The notes beneath the pieces are model-generated. The model made no database searches, was not told the DNA's origin, and worked only from the letters and a program-made list of their open reading frames with translations. From the NCBI GenBank assembly GCA_025964155.1, contig JAOPZJ010000138.1, positions 1 through 33,538 of the forward strand: a stretch of DNA of 33,538 nt, read 5' to 3'. The position numbers and the translations under genes were made by a program. The DNA comes from Solirubrobacterales bacterium. GTDB taxonomy: Bacteria > Actinomycetota > Thermoleophilia > Solirubrobacterales > Solirubrobacteraceae. Below, piece after piece: positions 7,748-16,907 of the stretch. Position 1 is the first letter of the stretch. The number at the start of each line of letters is the position of its first letter.

Positions 7748-8228
7748 GGGTCGCCTGCTCGCCATCGCCGTCACGGTCGCCGCGGTCGCTGGTGCCATCA
7801 CGATCGCGCTCGGTGGCGTGAACACCGGGGACGGCGATACGGCCACCTCGCCGCCCGCGGTGGTCCCGGCGCGGGACGCCGTGGCCGCCGTGCCACCGGA
7901 GCGCTCGGGATCACCCGCGTCGCGGACCGCGTCGAGCGCCCGGTCCGCCGCGAGCGCGGGCGCGACCGTGCGTATGCGGCGCCTGCGGTTCGTGGACGGC
8001 GACGTGACGATCCGCCGCGGGACCGGCGTGCGCTTCGTCAACGACGACGACGTCGCCCACCGCGTCGTCGCGCGGGGCTCGGGCGGCTACGGGGCCACGG
8101 ACTTCGACACCGCCACCATCGCGCCGGGGCGGGCCGTGACGACCGTCGCGCTGCACGCGCCCGGCCGCTACACGTACGTCTGCACGCTGCACCCCACCGT
8201 GATGCTCGGCGCCGTCACCGTCCCGTAG
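7746..8228 (+). CDS. Secreted/anchored cupredoxin (plastocyanin/azurin-like) domain protein
   Basis: N-terminal signal/TM segment; FVNDDDVAHRVV ... APGRYTYVCTLHPTVMLGAVTVP gives H...C-x2-H-x3-M copper-ligand spacing. Confidence 0.82.
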   Translation: MGRLLAIAVTVAAVAGAITIALGGVNTGDGDTATSPPAVVPARDAVAAVPPERSGSPASRTASSARSAASAGATVRMRRLRFVDGDVTIRRGTGVRFVNDDDVAHRVVARGSGGYGATDFDTATIAPGRAVTTVALHAPGRYTYVCTLHPTVMLGAVTVP

Positions 8229-8406
8229 CGCTACGCGCCACGTCGAGCGCGAGGCGGTCTGGGATCTCCCGTGCAAGGCCGGCCATGACGTAGGTGTCAC
8301 GCACCTGGGCGTCGAACTCGGACAGCACGCGAACCATCGCCGGCTGGGCCGCCCAGGAGCGCGGGCATGCCGGATCGGTGTACGTCGTGACACTGATGAC
8401 CGCCAT
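8215..8406 (-). pseudogene. Truncated DsbA-family (thioredoxin-like) N-terminal fragment, 63 aa
   Basis: MAVISVTTYTDPACPRSWAAQPAMVRVLSEFDAQVRDTYVMAGLAREI resembles the N-terminus of actinobacterial DsbA/FrnE-like proteins (TDPxCPWSWAxEPALRRL...YVMGGLARE), then stops; 3' end overlaps the cupredoxin CDS. Confidence 0.6.
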
Positions 8407-8421
8407 ACCCGCACAATACGA

Positions 8422-9933
<1,512 letters not shown>

Positions 9934-9941
9934 TGGGTGCG

Positions 9942-10349
9942 TCAGCGTCCGTCGGTCGCGATCACCGGCTTGACGTCGATGACCGGCGTGCTGTCCAGCG
10001 CCTCGAGGTCGGCGACCTTCAGGCGCAGGCCGTGCAGCGCGAGGACCCGCACGCGATGCAGCCCGATCGGGTTCGGGCGGTCCGGCGAGCGCGTGCTGAA
10101 GACGCCCTGCTCGCGCTTGGCCGGGTCGCCGCGCGGATGCACGCGCAGCACGTCGCGGCGCGCGCGGTCCAGCCACGTCAGGACGATGAGCTCGTCGCCT
10201 TCACGGATCCCGTCGAGCCCGTCGGCCACCGCGGACTCGAAGACGACCCACGCGTCGGGTGCGCCTTCGTGGCCCTGCTTCGGCGCCGCCGCACGGTCGG
10301 TGAGCGGCGAGTGCACCACGCCGATCGGGATGAGCTCGCCCGCTGCCAT
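9942..10349 (-). CDS. trmO: TrmO/TsaA-like tRNA (N6-threonylcarbamoyladenosine37-N6)-methyltransferase family
   Basis: IPIGVVHSP...GVFSTRSPDRPNPIGLHRVRVLALHGLRLKVADLEALDSTPVIDVKP. Confidence 0.88.
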   Translation of the reverse strand: MAAGELIPIGVVHSPLTDRAAAPKQGHEGAPDAWVVFESAVADGLDGIREGDELIVLTWLDRARRDVLRVHPRGDPAKREQGVFSTRSPDRPNPIGLHRVRVLALHGLRLKVADLEALDSTPVIDVKPVIATDGR

Positions 10350-10359
10350 GCTCCCAACG

Positions 10360-11469
10360 TTACGCGGGAGGTGCGGTCACCGTCGCGTGCAGTGCCTGGC
10401 GCAGGTCGGCCACGAGATCGGCCGCCGCCTCGATGCCGACCGAGAGGCGCACGAGGTCGGACGGGACAGCGGCGTCGGAGCCCTCGACGGACTGGTGGGT
10501 CATCGCCTGCGGTACCTCGACGAGCGACTCCACGCCCCCGAGCGACTCGGCCAGCGTGAACAGCCGCGTCCGCTCGGCGACGCGCGTCGCGTCGGGGTGG
10601 CGGAAGCTCACCATGCCGCTGAAGCCCGGCCAGCGGACCTCGTGGACGCCTTCGGCGTCCTGCAGGAAGGCGACGACCGCCGCGGCGTTCTCGGCGTGCG
10701 CGCGCATCCGCAGCGCGAGCGTCCGCAGCCCACGGTGCACGAGGAAGGCGTCGAAGGGCCCGGGCACCGCGCCGATCGCGTTCTGCACGAACCGCACGGC
10801 GTCGTGGACCTCCGCGCCCGCGGTGATGACCGCGCCACCGACCGTGTCGGAGTGGCCCGCGAGGTACTTCGTGGTGGAGTGCACGACGGCGTCGGCGCCG
10901 AGCTCGAGCGGCCGCTGGTTGATCGGCGTGGCGAACGTGTTGTCCACCGCGACGAAGGCGCCGCGAGCCCGCTCCACCACGCCGGCGATGTCCACGACGT
11001 TCAGCATCGGGTTGGTCGGGGTCTCCACCCAGATCAGGCGCGTGTCGCCCCGGACCGCGCCGGCAAGGGCATCGAGATCGGTCTGGTCGACCATCGTGTA
11101 CTCCAGGCCCCACCGGGTCAGCACCTTGTCGACGAGCCGGAAGGTGCCGCCGTACAGGTCGGACGGGATGACGACGTGGTCGCCGGCCGAGCAGACCGCC
11201 GTGAGCAGCGCGTGGGTGGCGGCCATCCCCGAGGAGAACGCGGTTCCGTGGCCGCCCTCCAGGAGGCCGAGGGCGCGCTCGAGCGCCGCCCGGGTCGGGT
11301 TGGCGCTGCGCGCGTAGTCGAAGTCTTCGACGAACTCGCCGACGCTCGGCTGGCGGAAGGTGGATGTCTGGTGGATGGCGGGGATGACCGAGCCGTACGT
11401 CGGGTCCGGGTCCAGCCCCGCGTGCACGACCCGGGTCGCCAGGTCATGCCCGGCGTCGACGGCGCTCAT
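10360..11469 (-). CDS. metB: Cys/Met metabolism PLP-dependent enzyme (cystathionine gamma-synthase/lyase)
   Basis: YARSANPTRAALERALGLLEGG...FSSGMAA...DNTFATP...VHSTTKYLAGHSDTVGG. Confidence 0.88.
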   Translation of the reverse strand: MSAVDAGHDLATRVVHAGLDPDPTYGSVIPAIHQTSTFRQPSVGEFVEDFDYARSANPTRAALERALGLLEGGHGTAFSSGMAATHALLTAVCSAGDHVVIPSDLYGGTFRLVDKVLTRWGLEYTMVDQTDLDALAGAVRGDTRLIWVETPTNPMLNVVDIAGVVERARGAFVAVDNTFATPINQRPLELGADAVVHSTTKYLAGHSDTVGGAVITAGAEVHDAVRFVQNAIGAVPGPFDAFLVHRGLRTLALRMRAHAENAAAVVAFLQDAEGVHEVRWPGFSGMVSFRHPDATRVAERTRLFTLAESLGGVESLVEVPQAMTHQSVEGSDAAVPSDLVRLSVGIEAAADLVADLRQALHATVTAPPA

Positions 11470-12863
11470 CGGGCGAGCGCTTCAAGCAGGTCGGCGCGCG
11501 TGACGATGCCCGTGGGCCGGCCGTCGAGCGTGACGAGCAGGGCCTGGCGGTCGCCCGACAGCAGCTCGACGGCGTCACGCACCGGATCGCCCGCGGAGAC
11601 GGCCGGGAACGGCGGCTCCATCACGTCGACGATGGCGGCGTCGAGCACATCCGGGTCGGACACCGCGTGCTTGAGGACACCGCGCTCGCCGATCGAGCCG
11701 ACGACGGCCTGGTCGTCGTGCGCAGAGACGACCGGCAGTTGGGAGACGCGGTGCTCGTGCAGCAGCGCGACGGCGTTGCGAACGGGCTGATCGGTCCGGA
11801 CGGTGACGAGGGCCGGGATCGTGTCGTCGTGCTTGCGCAGCAGGACATCGCCGACGGACTCCTCGCCCGAGCGCTCCAGGAAGCCGTACTCGGTCATCCA
11901 GGCATCGGAGTAGATCTTGCTGAGGTAGGAGCGACCGCCGTCGGGGAGGATCACGGCGACGAGCGCCTTCGGGTCGTCGATGCCCGCGGCCACCTCGAGG
12001 GCGGCGTGGAGCGCCATGCCGCCCGAGCCACCGGCCAGGATGCCCTCCGTCATCGCCAGGCGGCGCGTGGTGAGGAACGAGTCACGGTCGCTGACGCGCA
12101 CCCAGCGGTCGACGACCGACGGGTCGAAGGTCGCGGGCCAGAAGTCCTCGCCGACGCCCTCGACGAGGTATCCCTTGACGTCCTCGGCGGTCGGGGCTGC
12201 GTAGATCGAGCCGACGGGGTCCGCGCCCACGACGACGAGCTCCGGATTGCGCTGCTTGAGGTAGCGCGCGGTGCCGGTGATCGTGCCGCCCGTGCCGACG
12301 CCGATGACGAGGTGGGTGATCCGCCCGCCGCTCTGCGTCCACAGCTCGGGGCCCGTCGTGGCGTAGTGGGCGGCCGGGTTGGCCGGGTTGCGGTACTGGT
12401 TGGGCTTGAACGCACCGGGGATCTCGGCGGCCAGCCGGTCAGAGACCGAGTAGTAGGACTCGGGCGACTCCGGCTCGACGTTGGTCGGGCACACGACGAC
12501 CTTGGCGCCGTAGGCGCGCAGCAGGTCGATCTTCTCGCGCGACATCTTGTCCGGCATGACGGCGATGACCTGGTAGCCCTTCAGGCGCGCCGCGATGGCC
12601 AGACCCGTGCCGGTGTTGCCGGAGGTGGGCTCGACGATCGTGCCCCCGGGGCGCAGCAGGCCGTCCCGCTCGGCGGCGTCGATGAGGGCCACGGCGATGC
12701 GGTCCTTGATCGAGCCGCCGGGATTGAGCGACTCGACCTTGGCCACGAGCTGGGGCGTCAGGCCCGCGCCGATGCGGCTCAGGCGCACGAGCGGCGTGCC
12801 GCCGATCGCGTCGAGAATCGAATCCTTGATGTCCGTCGTCGACGCCGTCGTGAGCGTGCTCAT
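11466..12863 (-). CDS. cbs: Cystathionine beta-synthase with C-terminal CBS domains (start trimmed to the ATG at 12863)
   Basis: IGGTPLVRL...VESLNPGGSIKDRIA...EPTSGNTGTGLA...GVGTGGTITGTARYLK...GGSGGMALHAAL; C-terminal CBS pair; 4-bp overlap with the downstream metB-like gene. Confidence 0.93.
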   Translation of the reverse strand: MSTLTTASTTDIKDSILDAIGGTPLVRLSRIGAGLTPQLVAKVESLNPGGSIKDRIAVALIDAAERDGLLRPGGTIVEPTSGNTGTGLAIAARLKGYQVIAVMPDKMSREKIDLLRAYGAKVVVCPTNVEPESPESYYSVSDRLAAEIPGAFKPNQYRNPANPAAHYATTGPELWTQSGGRITHLVIGVGTGGTITGTARYLKQRNPELVVVGADPVGSIYAAPTAEDVKGYLVEGVGEDFWPATFDPSVVDRWVRVSDRDSFLTTRRLAMTEGILAGGSGGMALHAALEVAAGIDDPKALVAVILPDGGRSYLSKIYSDAWMTEYGFLERSGEESVGDVLLRKHDDTIPALVTVRTDQPVRNAVALLHEHRVSQLPVVSAHDDQAVVGSIGERGVLKHAVSDPDVLDAAIVDVMEPPFPAVSAGDPVRDAVELLSGDRQALLVTLDGRPTGIVTRADLLEALAR

Positions 12864-12902
12864 GCGGCCATAGTAGCCGACCGCCGCAGTATGTTCGGCG
12901 AT

Positions 12903-13391
12903 ATGGCCCCCACACCGAACGCCCTTCTGGACGGGACCGATCGCGCGATCGTCGACGCCCTGGCCGCCGATGCGCGCATCTCCAACGCGGCGCTCGCCGA
13001 GCAGATCGGGATCGCGCCGTCGACCTGCCTCACGCGCGTCGCCCGCCTGCGCGACCGCGGCATCCTGCTCGGCTTCCACGCCGAGGTCGACCTCGCGGCG
13101 CTCGGCCGCCCGCTGCAGGCCGTGGTCGCCGTCCGCCTGGCCGCACACGACCGCGAGCAGATCGAGGACTTCACCGCCGCCATCAAGGAGCTCGCAGGCG
13201 TGCTCATGGTCTTCCACGTGACCGGACCGATCGACTACCTCGTGTGGGTCGCGGCGACCGACACGCAGGACTTGCGCCGCTTCGTGGTCGACCACCTCAC
13301 GACCCACCCCGCCGTCGCCCACGCGGAGACGTCGCTGGTCTACGAGCACGCCCGCGGGCCAGGGGTCTTCGGGGCCGTCGACGCGGCCTGA
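12903..13391 (+). CDS. Lrp/AsnC family transcriptional regulator (start at 12903, alternatively 12891)
   Basis: LDGTDRAIVDALAADARISNAALAEQIGIAPSTCLTRVARLRDRGIL HTH plus AsnC ligand-binding domain. Confidence 0.92.
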   Translation: MAPTPNALLDGTDRAIVDALAADARISNAALAEQIGIAPSTCLTRVARLRDRGILLGFHAEVDLAALGRPLQAVVAVRLAAHDREQIEDFTAAIKELAGVLMVFHVTGPIDYLVWVAATDTQDLRRFVVDHLTTHPAVAHAETSLVYEHARGPGVFGAVDAA

Positions 13392-13435
13392 GCGATGCTT
13401 GACGGCCCACTCGGGCGCGATGGACAGCAGGCCGG

Positions 13436-13759
13436 CTAGCTCGGCGGTCGGTACGTCGCGGTGGCGGCCTTGCGCATGGCTTCCTGAGCCTCACCCGCAT
13501 CGAGCAGCACCGTCGTCTCGACCTTTGACAGCGCGCCGGCGGCCCCGATGGCCATCGCGAGCGAGGCCGCCGTGGCGTTGTCGGGCGCATCCATGACGAA
13601 CACGGCGTCGAACTCGCCGAAGGCAAACCAGAAGTCGGTCAGCTTCGCACCGAGCGACTCCGCGACCTCGGCGGCAGCCTTGCTGCGGTCCTGCGGGTTC
13701 CCCACCATCGCCTTGATGGCATCCGACGTATAGCTGACGCGACCGAGATAGCGAGGCAC
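13436..13759 (-). CDS. GYD domain-containing protein (GTG start at 13759)
   Basis: PRYLGRVSYTSDAIKAMVGNPQDRSKAAAEVAESLGAKLTDFWFAFGEFDAVFVMDAPDNATAASLAMAIGAAGALSKVETTVLL. Confidence 0.85.
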   Translation of the reverse strand: MPRYLGRVSYTSDAIKAMVGNPQDRSKAAAEVAESLGAKLTDFWFAFGEFDAVFVMDAPDNATAASLAMAIGAAGALSKVETTVLLDAGEAQEAMRKAATATYRPPS

Positions 13760-13929
13760 GTGATCCTCCGAATCGAGTGATTGGCAACCCGTCGATTCTC
13801 CCCACCGGACCTTCTGGCCGCGGGGGAAGCAGGGGCCCCGGTCCAGGTCGATGCAGCGCCGGGGCTGGGGCTGACCGCTACCCCTTGACCGGTATGCGCG
13901 CCGGCGAAGATCGCTGCCAGAACGCCGGA

Positions 13930-14904
13930 TCAGAACTGGTAGGCGCGCTCGTGGTGGAAGCGGGCGACACCGACCTCGCACAGGCGCGTCAGCAGCTGCG
14001 GGTAGTCCAGGCCGGACGCGGCCCACAGCTTGCCGTACACGCTCGTCCGCGTCTGTCCGGGCATCGTGTTCAGCTCGTTGAGGAGCACGGTCTCGCCGTG
14101 GACGAAGAAGTCCGCGCGGGCCAGGCCGCTGCAGCCCGCGGCGGTGAACGCCGCGGCGGCCAGCTCCTTCACGCGGGCGGCCGCCGTCGGCGAGATCCGT
14201 GCGGGCACCACGAGCTGCATGCCGCCGGGGGTGTACTTCGCCTCGTAGTCGTACCACTCGCTCTGGATGACGATCTCGCCGGCGACCGAGACCTCCGGTG
14301 CCGCGGTGGACCCGAGCACCGAGCACTCCACCTCCAGGGCGCCCTCCGGGGCGTTGGCCTCCACGATCACCCGGCCGTCGTGGGCGAAGGCGACATCGAG
14401 CGCCGCTTCCAGCTCGTCGGCGGCCTTGACTTTCACGATGCCGACGGAGGATCCCAGCCGCGCGGGCTTGACCCAGCACGGCAGGCCCAGCCCGTCGACA
14501 TCGACGGTCTCGCGGGTCGGCGCCAGCACGGCCGCGTAGGGCACCTGCGCCAGGCCGGCCTGCGCCATGAGGTCCTTGAAGACGACCTTGTCCATGCAGC
14601 CGGCGCTCGCCAGGACCCCCGAGCCCACGTACGGGACGTCGAGCAGCTCGAGCAGTCCCTGCACCGTGCCGTCCTCACCGAAAGGCCCGTGGAGGACAGG
14701 GAAGACGACGTCGCTGTCGAGCAGGCCGCGGCCCGGACGCAGCGCGAGCTCCTCGCCGTCATACCACCACGTGCCGTCGCGCTGCAGCTGCACGTCGAGC
14801 ACCTCGTGCCCGGCCTCGGCCAGACCCTCGCGCACGGCGGCGGCGCTGTCGAGGGAGACGTCGTGCTCGGAGGACCGGCCTCCGGCCAGGACCGCGACCC
14901 TCAC
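13930..14904 (-). CDS. ddl: D-alanine--D-alanine ligase
   Basis: MRVAVLAGGRSSEHDVSLDSAAAV...FPVLHGPFGEDGTVQGLLELLDVPYVGSGVLASAGCMDK...ELNTMPGQT. Confidence 0.95.
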   Translation of the reverse strand: MRVAVLAGGRSSEHDVSLDSAAAVREGLAEAGHEVLDVQLQRDGTWWYDGEELALRPGRGLLDSDVVFPVLHGPFGEDGTVQGLLELLDVPYVGSGVLASAGCMDKVVFKDLMAQAGLAQVPYAAVLAPTRETVDVDGLGLPCWVKPARLGSSVGIVKVKAADELEAALDVAFAHDGRVIVEANAPEGALEVECSVLGSTAAPEVSVAGEIVIQSEWYDYEAKYTPGGMQLVVPARISPTAAARVKELAAAAFTAAGCSGLARADFFVHGETVLLNELNTMPGQTRTSVYGKLWAASGLDYPQLLTRLCEVGVARFHHERAYQF

Positions 14905-16907
14905 GGCGGCGTGGTGGTGGTCGTCGTCGGCGTGGTGGTCGTCGTCGTCGGCGTGGTGGTCGTCGTCGTCGTCGGCGTGGTGGTCGTCGTCGTCGGCGGG
15001 CTGAAGGTGCCGATCGTGATCGTCACGGTCTGTCCGGGCTTGAGCTTCTTCGGTGCCGCCGGATCCTGGCTGATGACGACGCCGTCCTGGCCGGCCGTGT
15101 CGACGTCCTTCGTCTTCTGCTGCACCTTGAAGCCGGCGCCCGACAGCTCGCTGACGGCGTCGGCCGCGGACTTGCCGGTGACGTCGGGGACGGCGGCGGA
15201 CGCAGGCTTCTTGGCGACGGTGATCGTCACGATCGTACCCTTGGTCACCGTCGTATCAGCCGCGTGGTCCTGGGCCAGCACGGTCCCTTCGTCCTTGTCC
15301 GCGGACTCCTGCTTGACGACCTTCACCTTCAGGCCGGCGTCGGTGAGCGCAGTCGCCGCCTCGTCCTGGGTCTGCCCCGTCACATCGGGAACGGCGACCT
15401 GGCCGGGGCCGGTCGACACGACGGAGATGACCGTTTCGCCCTTCTCGAGCGCGACCCCGGCCGCCGGGATCGTCTCGATGACGTGGTCCTTGCCGATCGT
15501 GTCGTCGGTCTGCTCGCGCTCTTGCACCTTGAAGCCCGCCTTCTGCAGCGCCTTGTTGGCCGCCCGGCGCCCGAGGTTCTGGACCTCCGGCACGCGCCCC
15601 TGGCCGGGGCCGTCGCTGATCGTCAGCGTGACCGTCGCGCCCTTGTCCACCTTGGACCCGCCCTCGGGCGTCTGTCCGATCACGGTCCCCTTCAGGGCCG
15701 TGGGGTCCTGCTTGGCGACGGTGTCCGTCGAGAAGCCCTTGTTGCGGAGCGTGACCTCGGCGGTGGCCTGGTCGGCGCCCAGCACCGAGGGGACCGTGAC
15801 CTTCGAGCCGCCGAAGAGCAGCACGCCGCCGACGATCAGCGCGACGACCACGAGGCCGGCCAGGAGCGCCGGCCACCAGCGGCGCGAGCCGTCGTGCTCG
15901 GGCTCACGCGGCGGCGGCGGGCTCGGCGGCGCCTCGGAGGGCACGCCGTACATCGCGGCGAGCTCGTAACTGGAGGTCGCGTCGGCCATCGGGACCGCCG
16001 CCCCCGCTCCGACGGCCGCTCCCCCGCCCACGATCCTCGTCATCGCGGTCGCGTCTCCAGACCCCGCCACGGCACTCAGTCCGGTCCGCGCGGCGTCGAG
16101 CTCCTGGATGAAGGCCTCGGCGTCGGCCGGCCGGTACTTGGGATCCTTGGCGAGCGCGCGCAGCACGGCGTGCTCGAGGGCCGGCGACACGGCGGGGTTC
16201 AGCTGGGAGGGGGGCACCGGTACCGCGCTGACCTGCTTGAGCGCGATCGACACGGCGCTGTCGCCGTCGAAGGGCACCCGCCCGGTGAGCAACTCGTAGA
16301 GCATGATGCCGACGGAGTACAGATCGCTGCGCGCGTCAACCGGCTGCCCTTGCGCTTGCTCGGGGGAGAGGTACTGCGCGGTCCCCATGATCGACCCGGT
16401 CTGCGTCATGTCGCTCGCACCGGCCAGCGCGATCCCGAAGTCGGTGACCTTGGCGCGATCCTCGCTGTCGACGATGACGTTGTGCGGCTTTAGGTCGCGG
16501 TGGATGATCCCGCGCTTGTGGGCGAAGCGTGCGGCACGCAGCACCTGCTCGACGAGGTCCACCGCACGGCCGGGCGCCAGCGGGCCCTCGGTGCGCACGA
16601 TGTCCTTCAGCGTGCGGCCGTCGAGGTACTCCATGGCGATGTACTGCATGCCGTCCTCTTCGCCGCGGTCGTAGACCCCGACGACGTTGGGGTGCTGCAG
16701 GCCGGCGGCGGACGACGCCTCCCGGCGGAAGCGCTCGACGAACTCGGCGTCCTCAGCGAAGCGCCGGTACAGGAGCTTGAGCGCGACCTTGCGCCCGAGC
16801 TGCAGGTCCTCGGCGCAATAGACGTCGGCCATGCCCCCGGATCCGAGGCGGTTGAGCACCCGGTAGCGCCCGTCGATGATCGTGCCTTCTGCGGGACGCC
16901 CGGTCAT
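14901..16907 (-). CDS. pknB: PknB-type Ser/Thr kinase with 4 PASTA-like repeats and a poly-Thr/Pro C-terminal tail
   Basis: MTGRPAEGTIIDGRYRVLNRLGSGGMADVYCAED...HRDLKPHN...DFGIA; TM WWPALLAGLVVVALIVGGVLLF; four VPxVxG-type PASTA-like repeats; PTTTTTT tail. Confidence 0.95.
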   Translation of the reverse strand: MTGRPAEGTIIDGRYRVLNRLGSGGMADVYCAEDLQLGRKVALKLLYRRFAEDAEFVERFRREASSAAGLQHPNVVGVYDRGEEDGMQYIAMEYLDGRTLKDIVRTEGPLAPGRAVDLVEQVLRAARFAHKRGIIHRDLKPHNVIVDSEDRAKVTDFGIALAGASDMTQTGSIMGTAQYLSPEQAQGQPVDARSDLYSVGIMLYELLTGRVPFDGDSAVSIALKQVSAVPVPPSQLNPAVSPALEHAVLRALAKDPKYRPADAEAFIQELDAARTGLSAVAGSGDATAMTRIVGGGAAVGAGAAVPMADATSSYELAAMYGVPSEAPPSPPPPREPEHDGSRRWWPALLAGLVVVALIVGGVLLFGGSKVTVPSVLGADQATAEVTLRNKGFSTDTVAKQDPTALKGTVIGQTPEGGSKVDKGATVTLTISDGPGQGRVPEVQNLGRRAANKALQKAGFKVQEREQTDDTIGKDHVIETIPAAGVALEKGETVISVVSTGPGQVAVPDVTGQTQDEAATALTDAGLKVKVVKQESADKDEGTVLAQDHAADTTVTKGTIVTITVAKKPASAAVPDVTGKSAADAVSELSGAGFKVQQKTKDVDTAGQDGVVISQDPAAPKKLKPGQTVTITIGTFSPPTTTTTTPTTTTTTTPTTTTTTPTTTTTTPP
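14904..15000. repeat. Imperfect tandem repeat (approx. 21-24 bp GGCGTGGTGGTCGTCGTCGTC unit) encoding the (PT6-7)n tail of PknB
   Basis: Direct reading; encodes PPTTTTTTPTTTTTTTPTTTTTTPTTTTTTPP. Confidence 0.9.

Noticed and set aside
11667-12890. N-terminal extension of the Lrp/AsnC ORF
   Set aside because: Antisense to cbs; the real start is at 12903 or 12891.
14904-15000. CRISPR-like repeat array
   Set aside because: No unique spacers; it is an in-frame coding tandem repeat.
13777-15969. 730-aa plus-strand ORF
   Set aside because: Antisense to ddl and pknB; its VVVVVG repeats are just the reverse reading of the poly-Thr tail repeat.
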